Below, piece by piece: positions 9,090 through 16,713 of a DNA stretch of 64,000 nucleotides. Within the stretch, counting starts at the first letter, position 1; every line of letters begins with the position of its first letter. The stretch is taken from the NCBI RefSeq assembly GCF_002100145.1, contig NZ_JXQD01000036.1, positions 130,928 to 194,927 of the forward strand, read 5' to 3'. This stretch comes from Vibrio sp. qd031 (GTDB taxonomy: Bacteria > Pseudomonadota > Gammaproteobacteria > Enterobacterales > Vibrionaceae). Both the position numbers and the translations under genes were made by a program. Below the pieces are notes generated by a model. The model was given only the letters and a program-made list of their open reading frames with translations. It ran no database searches and was not told the origin of the DNA.

Positions 9090-10847
9090 TCATGCCTTTA
9101 AGTCTAGCATCAATGCGACTAGCTCCCTTTTTTCATCGACTGATAAGCCGACACTTCTCTCTTTGGCTTGTAAGTTTTCTATTTGCTTTTCAACGCATTG
9201 GGCGAATATTTTGTCCAATGAATCGATAAATATTGTTTGTTCGTTGTCTTCGTCGAGTGGGATATCCCACGCCGCTAATCGAAACAACAAAGACTCATGT
9301 TTTGTTCCGCGCCAATTCTCAAGTAACTGACCAGTGGTGATATTGGGGGTATTTACACAAATATCAACCACTTCACACAATAAACTTAACCCAGGTACGG
9401 TTAGTTCACGAACCGCATCAAGATTCGGGACCAATTCGATGAACGAAGGGTGCTGAAGTAGCAATGCAATCACTTCTCGCATTGGGGTACGTTTTATCTC
9501 TTGATGAGGTCGAGGAATTGTCGACTTTTTCTGGCTTGGTTGGGCCATTTGATTCAACAGGCGCTGATCAAAAATACCTATGCGCTCCCCAAGCCGTTTG
9601 GTGAGTTGCTGTCTCAACGCATCGGATGGGATTTTACCAATGAGTGGCTTGGCCAGTGCCGCCAGTTTTGCCTTGCCTTCTTCGTTACCTGAGTCAACTT
9701 GGGTGAGCAAGTTATCGAACAGATATTCCGAAACTGGGGTCGCTGAGGCAATTTGCGCCTCAAACTGTTGTTTTCCATGTTTACGGATGTACGAATCTGG
9801 ATCTTCACCATCGGGCAAAAACATAAATTTTAATGTGTTGCCGTCTTTTAAATAGCTCAGCGCATTTTCTAACGCTCGCCACGCAGCTTCACGACCAGCG
9901 CGGTCGCCATCGTAACAACAGACCACGGTATTGGTTTGTCTAAATAGCAGCTGTAGGTGATCACCAGTGGTTGACGTGCCTAATGACGCGACCGCATAGT
10001 CAACATCAAACTGAGCAAGTGCCACCACATCCATATACCCCTCAACAACAAGCACTTCACGTGGTTCGCGGTGCGCTTGCAGCACTTCGTACAATCCATA
10101 CAGCTCTTTGCCTTTGTGGAAAATCGGAGTTTCTGGTGAGTTTAGGTATTTGGGCGTGCCATCGCCAATCACACGGCCGCCAAAGCCAATGACACGTCCA
10201 CGTCGATCGCGAATAGGGAACATCACTCGACCACGGAAGCGGTCATAGCGGTTGCCCTGATCGTTTTCTATGAGCATGCCGCCGCTCACTAACATCTCTT
10301 GAGTCGCGGGTTGTTGGCCAAAGTTCTTGCGAACGGAATCCCACTCGTCTGCGACCCAACCAATGCCAAACTTTTTCACCACCTCACCAGAAAGACCGCG
10401 ATCTTTTAGGTAGTCGATGGCTATTTTGCCACTGGCTTGGCTGAGTTGGCTGCGATAGTAGTTAGAGATGGAGCCCAGCAAATCATACAGTGAACGTTTT
10501 TGCTCACTGTTGGCGGTAGGACCTTTTTGAAAGTGTCCAGAACGCTCTTCTCGAGGGACTTCGACACCGGAAAAGGAGGCGAGCTCTTCGATGGCTTCGA
10601 CAAAGTCTAGGCGTTCGTACTCCATAAGAAAATCAATGGCATTACCATGCACACCGCACCCAAAACAGTGATAAAACTGTTTTTCTTGGCTTACGCTAAA
10701 AGAGGGGGTTTTTTCGTTATGGAATGGGCAGCAAGCGCCGTGGTTCTTACCTTTTTTCTTTAGTTTTACGCGAGGGTCGATGATATCGACAATATCTACG
10801 CGATTTAGGAGGTCATCGATAAAGCTACGTGGAATATGGCCAGCCAT
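9090..10847 (-). CDS. dnaG: DNA primase
   Basis: 585 residues. It makes the RNA primers for replication. The N-terminal zinc site is Cys40, His43, Cys61 and Cys64 (CCPFHNEKTPSF and FYHCFGCG). The TOPRIM core follows with VLVVEGYMDVVALA near residue 265 and the metal-binding CYDGDRAGR near 310. The C-terminal third is the DnaB-binding domain. The gene lies between yqeY and rpoD on the minus strand, behind a strong internal terminator (10901-10938), which would keep primase levels low compared with S21, as in E. coli. Confidence 0.98.
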   Translation of the reverse strand: MAGHIPRSFIDDLLNRVDIVDIIDPRVKLKKKGKNHGACCPFHNEKTPSFSVSQEKQFYHCFGCGVHGNAIDFLMEYERLDFVEAIEELASFSGVEVPREERSGHFQKGPTANSEQKRSLYDLLGSISNYYRSQLSQASGKIAIDYLKDRGLSGEVVKKFGIGWVADEWDSVRKNFGQQPATQEMLVSGGMLIENDQGNRYDRFRGRVMFPIRDRRGRVIGFGGRVIGDGTPKYLNSPETPIFHKGKELYGLYEVLQAHREPREVLVVEGYMDVVALAQFDVDYAVASLGTSTTGDHLQLLFRQTNTVVCCYDGDRAGREAAWRALENALSYLKDGNTLKFMFLPDGEDPDSYIRKHGKQQFEAQIASATPVSEYLFDNLLTQVDSGNEEGKAKLAALAKPLIGKIPSDALRQQLTKRLGERIGIFDQRLLNQMAQPSQKKSTIPRPHQEIKRTPMREVIALLLQHPSFIELVPNLDAVRELTVPGLSLLCEVVDICVNTPNITTGQLLENWRGTKHESLLFRLAAWDIPLDEDNEQTIFIDSLDKIFAQCVEKQIENLQAKERSVGLSVDEKRELVALMLDLKA

Positions 10848-10900
10848 GACTTTAAGGTTGTCTCCGTAAAATTTTTACTAGAAATAAGGACGTTAGATAC

Positions 10901-10938
10901 AAAACAAGCCGTGCATTCTTAGAATAGCACGGCTTGTT
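10901..10938 (-). terminator. Internal terminator between yqeY and dnaG
   Basis: Perfect 12-bp stem (AACAAGCCGTGC with its complement) and a 12-base AT-rich loop, followed on the minus strand by TTTTG. It stands in the middle of the rpsU-yqeY-dnaG-rpoD operon, like the T1 terminator known between rpsU and dnaG in E. coli, and would let only part of the transcripts reach dnaG. Confidence 0.8.
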
Positions 10939-10954
10939 CTAAACCGGGGTGGGG

Positions 10955-11398
10955 TTAGCCAAGTTTTGAGCGAACGAGTCCGCTGACTTTCCCCATATCT
11001 GCGCGTCCTTGAATCTGTGGCTTCAATACGCCCATTACTTTGCCCATGTCTTGCATGCCCGCAGCGCCAGATTCGGCAATCGCAGCTTCAATAAGCGCGC
11101 TTACTTCATCATCGCTAAGCGGTTGAGGCATAAAATCCTCTAGCACAGCAATTTCGGCCAGTTCAACATCAGCAAGATCGGTACGATTTGCTTGTTGAAA
11201 TTGAGCGACAGAATCTCGACGTTGTTTAACCATTTTTACTAAAACAGCAGTAATGTCGTCGTCCGTTAGCGTAATACGCTCGTCGACTTCACGTTGCTTA
11301 ATAGCAGATAGAGCTAAACGAATTGTGCCAAGGCGCGGTTTGTCCTTGGCTTTCATCGCAGATTTTTGCTCTTCTTTGAGTCTTTCAATAAGAGCCAT
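10955..11398 (-). CDS. GatB/YqeY-domain protein
   Basis: 147 residues from the chosen start. The frame offers three Met codons in a row (11404, 11401, 11398); family members start MALIERLKEEQ, so 11398 is preferred. The family is the helical YqeY fold, also found as the tail of the GatB subunit of tRNA amidotransferase, where it grips tRNA. Visible family features are KDKPRLGTIRLALSAIKQRE, LEDFMPQPLSDDEV and the Gly-rich end with MQDMGKVMGVLKPQIQGR. It sits between rpsU and dnaG in many gammaproteobacteria. The free-standing protein has no settled role. Confidence 0.9.
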   Translation of the reverse strand: MALIERLKEEQKSAMKAKDKPRLGTIRLALSAIKQREVDERITLTDDDITAVLVKMVKQRRDSVAQFQQANRTDLADVELAEIAVLEDFMPQPLSDDEVSALIEAAIAESGAAGMQDMGKVMGVLKPQIQGRADMGKVSGLVRSKLG

Positions 11399-11433
11399 CA
11401 TCAAACCTCAGTGACTAAACGTCAGTTTGTTGA

Positions 11434-11649
11434 TTAGTAAAGACGAACGCGACGTGCGTTTTCGCGAGCAAGCTTCTTAGCGTGACGCTTTTGAGCTGCT
11501 GCTTTAGCGCGTTTGCGAACGGTAGTTGGTTTCTCGTAGTGCTCACGACGACGCACTTCAGAAAGGATACCTGCTTTTTCGCAAGAGCGCTTGAAACGAC
11601 GTAGTGCAACGTCGAACGGTTCGTTTTCACGTACTTTAACTACTGGCAT
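11434..11649 (-). CDS. rpsU: 30S ribosomal protein S21
   Basis: 71 residues, full length, very basic, starting [20 protein letters not shown] and ending in an Arg/Lys-rich tail ([13 protein letters not shown]). S21 helps 30S subunits engage the Shine-Dalgarno region during initiation. It is the first gene of the macromolecular synthesis operon; 29-35 bases separate it from yqeY. Its promoter must lie in the 213-base gap shared with divergent tsaD. A ribosome site (AGGTGAAAGGC on the minus strand) precedes the ATG. Confidence 0.98.
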
Positions 11650-11862
11650 ATGCCTTTCACCTCAGGGGTTATTCGTTTGTGCTGACGATTCATGTTGCTC
11701 AACATTGAGCGAGAAAGTGTCAGCTAGATCAAAAATGGTGCGGAATTTTAATCCGAACAGAGGGGCTTTGTAAAGCATTTGGTGCGAGAAAATCAGCAAT
11801 ATTTGTTTGCTTGAGGATTAACAGGTAAGATTCGCCAAAGTTTTTAGTAATTTGGATTCACC

Positions 11863-12894
11863 ATGCGCATTTTAGGTATCGAAACCTCCTGTGACGAAAC
11901 GGGCGTCGCAATCTATGACGACCAGCAAGGGCTATTGTCTCACCAGCTGTACAGTCAAATCAAGCTGCACGCAGACTACGGCGGCGTCGTGCCTGAGCTT
12001 GCCTCTCGTGATCACGTTAAAAAAACCTTACCTCTGATTCGCGAAGCGTTAAAAGAAGCCGGTTTAACCAAAGACGATATTGATGGCGTGGCGTATACCG
12101 CAGGCCCAGGCTTGGTAGGTGCACTGCTTGTGGGCGCAACCATAGGTCGCAGCTTGGCGTTTGCATGGGATGTTCCGGCAGTCCCTGTGCATCACATGGA
12201 AGGTCACTTGTTGGCCCCAATGTTGGAAGATAATCCTCCTCCTTTTCCCTTCATAGCGCTGTTGGTGTCTGGTGGACACACTATGATTGTGGAAGTAAAA
12301 AATATTGGTGACTACACCATCTTAGGTGAGTCCATTGATGACGCCGCGGGCGAGGCGTTTGATAAAACGGCCAAGTTAATGGGGCTCGACTACCCTGGTG
12401 GGCCTTTACTTTCTCGTCTTGCAGAGAAAGGGACACCCGGTCGCTTTAAGTTTCCTCGTCCAATGACCGACAGACCAGGGCTCGATATGAGCTTTTCGGG
12501 TCTTAAAACCTTTGCCGCCAATACTATTTCAGCCAATGATGATAGCGAACAGACTCGCGCCGATATTGCGTATGCATTTCAAGAAGCGGTGTGTGCGACA
12601 TTGGTGATCAAGTGTAAACGCGCTCTTCAACAAACTGGGCTGAAACGTGTGGTTATTGCCGGCGGTGTCAGCGCCAACAAGCAGTTAAGAGTTGAACTTG
12701 AAACGTTAGCCAATAAAATTGGTGGCGACGTCTATTACCCACGTACAGAGTTTTGTACCGATAATGGGGCAATGATTGCGTACGCAGGAATGCAGCGCCT
12801 CAAAAATGGCGATACAGCGCCGTTATCGGTTAAAGCAATGCCGCGTTGGCCTATTGACCAGTTAACGCCTGTGAAGGAAGAGGCGACAAGTTAG
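11863..12894 (+). CDS. tsaD: tRNA threonylcarbamoyladenosine transferase TsaD
   Basis: 343 residues. TsaD (formerly Gcp/YgjD) transfers the threonylcarbamoyl group onto A37 of ANN-reading tRNAs, working with TsaB and TsaE. The ASKHA-fold start is [17 protein letters not shown]; the metal-binding HHMEGH gives His111 and His115; [13 protein letters not shown] and [13 protein letters not shown] are the nucleotide-binding segments; the C-terminal [11 protein letters not shown] carries the last metal Asp. It is divergent from rpsU, as in E. coli. A row of four to five 7-base repeats begins just before the stop codon. Confidence 0.98.
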   Translation: MRILGIETSCDETGVAIYDDQQGLLSHQLYSQIKLHADYGGVVPELASRDHVKKTLPLIREALKEAGLTKDDIDGVAYTAGPGLVGALLVGATIGRSLAFAWDVPAVPVHHMEGHLLAPMLEDNPPPFPFIALLVSGGHTMIVEVKNIGDYTILGESIDDAAGEAFDKTAKLMGLDYPGGPLLSRLAEKGTPGRFKFPRPMTDRPGLDMSFSGLKTFAANTISANDDSEQTRADIAYAFQEAVCATLVIKCKRALQQTGLKRVVIAGGVSANKQLRVELETLANKIGGDVYYPRTEFCTDNGAMIAYAGMQRLKNGDTAPLSVKAMPRWPIDQLTPVKEEATS

Positions 12895-12928
12895 AGTCGA
12901 GAAGCGAGAGGCGAGAAACGAGAAACCA
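12894..12928. repeat. Five tandem 7-base units (consensus GARRCGA)
   Basis: GAGTCGA, GAAGCGA, GAGGCGA, GAAACGA and GAAACCA follow one another with exact 7-base spacing, starting at the last base of the tsaD stop codon. The same heptamer, on the other strand, occurs at 52923-52950. It is a purine-rich microsatellite-like tract; no function can be read. Confidence 0.75.
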
Positions 12929-12946
12929 GTGAAAGCGCTACATGGG

Positions 12947-13534
12947 TTAGCGCTTTCCTACTTTGGGTTCGGTGCCTTCGAATAGTCTTTTAATGTTGTC
13001 TTGATGTCGCCAGATGATCAGGCAGCACAACATGGCCACAGGCATGGTGTATTGAGGTTTGATTAAGTAAGTATAAAACGGTGCCAGCAGCGCCGCGATA
13101 ATCGCCGCAAGCGAAGAAAATCGAAAAATGAACGCTGCAACTAACCAAGTCCCCATTAGCATTGCTGTTAAATCGAGACCAATAGGCGCAATTGCCCCAA
13201 TGGCTGTCGCAACGCCTTTCCCACCATCAAAATGAAAAAAGATAGGGTAAATATGCCCTAAGCACGCGGTTATGCCAATAACACCTAGAAAGAACGGGGT
13301 GATGTTCAAGTAATACGCAAGCCAAACCGGTATTGTCCCTTTTAGCATATCGCACAGTAATACCAGCGCCGCAGGGGTCTTGCCTCCTAGACGGTACACA
13401 TTAGTCGCGCCAGGATTTCCCGAGCCTGTTTTACGTGGGTCAGGAAGAGCAAAAACACGACAAATCAACACTGCACTCGAGATCGAGCCTAGCAAGTAGG
13501 AAAAAACGATCATGATTAGTGTCAGTGCGGACAT
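12947..13534 (-). CDS. plsY: Glycerol-3-phosphate acyltransferase PlsY
   Basis: 195 residues from ATG 13534; the open frame runs upstream to 13696 but that part (54 residues) is not like the family and would cover the folB start region. PlsY is an integral inner-membrane enzyme that transfers the acyl chain from acyl phosphate to glycerol 3-phosphate, the first step of phospholipid synthesis. Conserved motifs are visible: a first membrane helix ending [13 protein letters not shown], then [11 protein letters not shown], then the phosphate-binding [10 protein letters not shown]. It is convergent with tsaD; a 10-bp hairpin (12931-12957) overlaps its stop codon. Confidence 0.95.
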   Translation of the reverse strand: MSALTLIMIVFSYLLGSISSAVLICRVFALPDPRKTGSGNPGATNVYRLGGKTPAALVLLCDMLKGTIPVWLAYYLNITPFFLGVIGITACLGHIYPIFFHFDGGKGVATAIGAIAPIGLDLTAMLMGTWLVAAFIFRFSSLAAIIAALLAPFYTYLIKPQYTMPVAMLCCLIIWRHQDNIKRLFEGTEPKVGKR

Positions 13535-13655
13535 ACGCTTCCTTACATTTTGTCTAGATGATTGAGTATGTTTAGGGTGAAGGTGTAGTATATTACGCCA
13601 TCGCGACATGTTGAGGAATCCGACCTCAAAAATCGTCTCTTTATTAGGAATTGTT

Positions 13656-14009
13656 ATGGATTCGGTATTTATACAGCAACTGGAAGTCATTACCACTATT
13701 GGTGTTTACGATTGGGAGCAGACCATAAAGCAAAAATTGGTGCTCGACATTGAAATGGCGCACGACAATGCACCGGCAGGAAAAAGTGATGATGTGAGTG
13801 ACGCATTGGACTATTTCTCGGTGTCACAAGCGGTGATCCAGCATATCGAATCGGGGCAGTTTTTATTGGTTGAGCGTGTGGCTGAAGAAGTTGCCGAGTT
13901 GATCCGTACTCAATTCTCAGTGCCTTGGGTGAGAATCAAACTGACCAAGCCAGGAGCGGTTGCGCAGGCTGCTGGTGTGGGTGTTGTGATTACTCGAGGT
14001 GAGCGTTGA
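13656..14009 (+). CDS. folB: Dihydroneopterin aldolase
   Basis: 117 residues from ATG 13656, which has an AGGAA ribosome site 5 bases upstream; the frame can be read from 13608 but the earlier part is not family-like. FolB makes 6-hydroxymethyl-dihydropterin for folate synthesis and can also epimerise the substrate. The start [20 protein letters not shown] (with the GVYDWE motif) and the end with [11 protein letters not shown] are typical. It overlaps folK by four bases (TTGA), so folate genes are translationally coupled, and uppP follows directly. Confidence 0.96.
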   Translation: MDSVFIQQLEVITTIGVYDWEQTIKQKLVLDIEMAHDNAPAGKSDDVSDALDYFSVSQAVIQHIESGQFLLVERVAEEVAELIRTQFSVPWVRIKLTKPGAVAQAAGVGVVITRGER

Positions 14010-14497
14010 ATCGAGTCTATTTGGGGCTCGGTAGCAATATAGAGCCTCTAAAACATTGTGTTCAAGCGATTGTAGCAATCAAGGCTGTTAGCTCTGCGGT
14101 CCGATGCTCTACGGCATATCAAAGTGACGCCGTTGGCTTTGACGGGCCAAGGTTTGTGAATCTTGTGGTCGAAATGGAGACTGAGCTATCGCTTGAGCAA
14201 GTTGCCACGTTTTGTCGCGAACTTGAGTTTACGCTGGGTCGACCTGAACTGGCCGAGAAGAACCAAAATCGAAGCATCGATATTGATATTCTGCTATTTA
14301 ACGACCTCATTTCTAATACACCCTCGATACCGAGGGCGGATATTCATCAGTTTGCGTTTGTGCTGTTGCCTATGTATGAGTTAGCCCCGAACTTGGTCAT
14401 TCCAGGTACGGTGACCTCCATCTCTCAATTATGGGAACAACGACAGCATCAATTATTGGTACAACAACCTATTACTCCCATTCAACTGGATTGTTAA
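14006..14497 (+). CDS. folK: 2-amino-4-hydroxy-6-hydroxymethyldihydropteridine pyrophosphokinase
   Basis: 163 residues. HPPK adds pyrophosphate from ATP to the pterin before DHPS joins it to pABA. It begins [16 protein letters not shown] (family GSNLG-type start) and has the catalytic NQNRSIDIDILLFND signature near residues 88-102. The start codon is TTG at 14006, overlapping the folB stop in TTGA; no ATG in frame lies nearby before the conserved start. This gene is likely a low-expression partner because of its TTG. The stop TAA abuts the uppP ATG. Confidence 0.95.
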   Translation: MNRVYLGLGSNIEPLKHCVQAIVAIKAVSSAVRCSTAYQSDAVGFDGPRFVNLVVEMETELSLEQVATFCRELEFTLGRPELAEKNQNRSIDIDILLFNDLISNTPSIPRADIHQFAFVLLPMYELAPNLVIPGTVTSISQLWEQRQHQLLVQQPITPIQLDC

Positions 14498-15301
14498 ATG
14501 AGTTATTTCGAAGCCTTTTTCTTAGCCTTAATTCAAGGCCTTACTGAATTTTTACCTATCTCAAGCTCTGCTCACCTCATCCTGCCCTCAGCGGTTTTAG
14601 GCTGGGATGATCAAGGCCTTGCGTTTGATGTGGCTGTGCACGTTGGTACGTTAGCGGCGGTAGTGATTTATTTTAGAAACGAAGTAGTAACACTGCTTCG
14701 TGCGTTCTTTGCATCGGTGTTTAAGAAACAACAGACGAAAGAATCTAAACTTGCTTGGATGATCATTTTAGCGACTATTCCAGCAGGGTTAGCGGGACTG
14801 TTCCTAAACGATTTGATTGAGCTATACCTGCGCAGCGCGTACGTGATTGCCATTACCACTATCGTATTTGGCTTGCTGCTTTGGTATGCCGACAAAAATG
14901 CTCCGCAAAACCAAGATGAGTACCAAACCACATGGAAACAGGCGCTAATATGCGGTCTTGCGCAAGCGATGGCGATGATTCCAGGGACGTCTCGTTCTGG
15001 AGCTACTATCACCGCTGCTTTATATCTTGGGTTTACCCGTGAAGCAGCCGCTCGGTTCTCATTTTTGATGTCGATTCCAATCATCTTTTTAGCGGGTGGT
15101 TACTTAGGCTCTAAGTTGGTCGCAAGTGGTGAAGCGGTCACGTGGGGTCCTATTGCATTGGGGATCTTGGTCTCCTTTATCAGCGCTTATCTGTGTATTC
15201 ACTTTTTCTTAAAGCTGATTTCTCGAATGGGTATGACGCCATTTGTGATTTATCGACTGGCTCTGGGTATTGGTCTGTTTGCATTTTTGACCATGCAATA
15301 G
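14498..15301 (+). CDS. uppP: Undecaprenyl-diphosphate phosphatase UppP (BacA)
   Basis: 267 residues, several membrane helices. UppP removes a phosphate from undecaprenyl pyrophosphate on the outer face of the inner membrane, recycling the lipid carrier used for peptidoglycan and O-antigen; high dose gives bacitracin resistance. Signatures are [17 protein letters not shown] near residues 14-30 (catalytic Glu and Ser) and the [14 protein letters not shown] motif near residues 163-176 with the active-site Arg. It begins right after the folK stop (TAAATG), so it is coupled to the folate genes. Confidence 0.97.
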   Translation: MSYFEAFFLALIQGLTEFLPISSSAHLILPSAVLGWDDQGLAFDVAVHVGTLAAVVIYFRNEVVTLLRAFFASVFKKQQTKESKLAWMIILATIPAGLAGLFLNDLIELYLRSAYVIAITTIVFGLLLWYADKNAPQNQDEYQTTWKQALICGLAQAMAMIPGTSRSGATITAALYLGFTREAAARFSFLMSIPIIFLAGGYLGSKLVASGEAVTWGPIALGILVSFISAYLCIHFFLKLISRMGMTPFVIYRLALGIGLFAFLTMQ

Positions 15302-15316
15302 AGGCTTAGCAGGTAA

Positions 15317-15354
15317 TAAAAAAGCAGCTTTGGTGCAAGCCGGCTGCTTTTTTT
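15317..15354. terminator. Bidirectional terminator between uppP and cca
   Basis: Stem AAAGCAGC/GCTGCTTT flanked by an A-run on the left and a T-run on the right, loop of 14 bases. It serves both convergent genes. Confidence 0.85.
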
Positions 15355-15372
15355 GTGTCTCTTTTTTAGTCT

Positions 15373-16611
15373 TCAGCGACAGGCGTTCAAGGCTTCTCTG
15401 ACCGCTGCCACTCTGCGCCTATCCAGTTCTTGTCGAATATTTGCACCCTTGAATCCAGCCTCAATAATCGGTGGAATGCTCACACTTTCGGCGGCTTTAA
15501 ATGCCTGTTCAAATCGACTTTTTTGTGGATAAGGTTGGGTTTCTAACCCTAATCGGCCCTGATGGTCTGCTTGGCATACTAGCAGTACATGCTCAAGCGC
15601 TTCAGGTTTTCGCCATACATCTATTTGAGTCAAAACCTTGATAAACGTTTCTGGTCTGAGCTCCATCGCCCGATGGATATTGGTGTGCTGTTTGCAGCTC
15701 ACCATAGCTAACTGTTTGAACTTATTGGGCACTTTGAGTCTTTCACACAAATCTTTTATCAGCGCAACACCGGTTTGCGCGTGCATTTTATGACTGGGCC
15801 ACTCTTCTTTGGGAGTGATCCCTTTGCCTAGGTCATGCACTTGAGCGGCAAAGCGAACTTGCACATTGTCAGTTAACTCAGCGGCTTGCTTTGCGACCAT
15901 CAATGTATGAATGCCGGTGTCAATTTCTGGGTGCCATTTTTCCGGTTGTGGCACGCCAAATAACACATCGATCTCTGGAATCAGTGCATGCAAGGCTCCG
16001 CAATCTCTCAGTACTTCTAAAAAGCGCTGCGGTGAGTGTGTTGAAAGCGATTTGTGCCACTCATTCCATACACGCTCGGGCGTCAGTGTTTTGAGTTCTC
16101 CGCTTTGGGCAATCTCTTTCATCAATTGCTGGGTTTCTGCTGCGATAGTAAAACCAAGGTGGTCGAGTTTAGCGGCAAAGCGAGCGACACGAAGTACGCG
16201 CAGCGGGTCTTCGCTAAATGCCTCAGAGACATGTCGTAATACACGATTGTTAAGGTCCTGCTCGCCACCGTATGGGTCGTAGCGTTTTCCTAGGCTGTCT
16301 TGGGCAATGGCATTGATGGTGAGGTCTCTACGTTGGAGATCCTCTTCTAGCGTCACGTCAGGGGCAAAATGACACTCAAAGCCTGTGTAGCCTTGCCCGC
16401 TTTTGCGTTCAGTACGCGCTAGTGCATACTCTTGTGATGTTTTGGGGTGCAGGAATACTGGGAAGTCTTTGCCCACCGCTTGATAGCCTGCTTTTAGCAT
16501 CGCTTCGGGCGTCGCGCCTACCACCACATAATCTTGGTCATAGTTGTCAATGCCGAGCAATTGATCGCGTACTGCGCCGCCTACGAGATAGACGGTTCCT
16601 ACTTGTGCCAT
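15373..16611 (-). CDS. cca: CCA-adding tRNA nucleotidyltransferase
   Basis: 412 residues, the length of the multifunctional E. coli type. It adds or repairs the 3' CCA of tRNA without a template. N-terminal class II nucleotidyltransferase signature: [13 protein letters not shown] then the metal pair in [11 protein letters not shown]. The [21 protein letters not shown] region and [15 protein letters not shown] follow. The C-terminal half has an HD phosphohydrolase domain with [11 protein letters not shown], giving phosphatase and phosphodiesterase activity in this class. It is convergent with uppP and divergent from gspAB. Confidence 0.97.
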   Translation of the reverse strand: MAQVGTVYLVGGAVRDQLLGIDNYDQDYVVVGATPEAMLKAGYQAVGKDFPVFLHPKTSQEYALARTERKSGQGYTGFECHFAPDVTLEEDLQRRDLTINAIAQDSLGKRYDPYGGEQDLNNRVLRHVSEAFSEDPLRVLRVARFAAKLDHLGFTIAAETQQLMKEIAQSGELKTLTPERVWNEWHKSLSTHSPQRFLEVLRDCGALHALIPEIDVLFGVPQPEKWHPEIDTGIHTLMVAKQAAELTDNVQVRFAAQVHDLGKGITPKEEWPSHKMHAQTGVALIKDLCERLKVPNKFKQLAMVSCKQHTNIHRAMELRPETFIKVLTQIDVWRKPEALEHVLLVCQADHQGRLGLETQPYPQKSRFEQAFKAAESVSIPPIIEAGFKGANIRQELDRRRVAAVREALNACR

Positions 16612-16713
16612 TTGTTATGTTCCCAAAAAAAGTGTGCCAACCTTTACTTTCTAGCGTGCAATGATACTTTGCCTCTACTGATATGTGAATGATAACTGTG
16701 AACAACGCCTTCT

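Noticed and set aside
13535-13696. 54-residue N-terminal extension of PlsY
   Set aside because: Not like the family, would overlap the folB start, and ATG 13534 gives the normal length.
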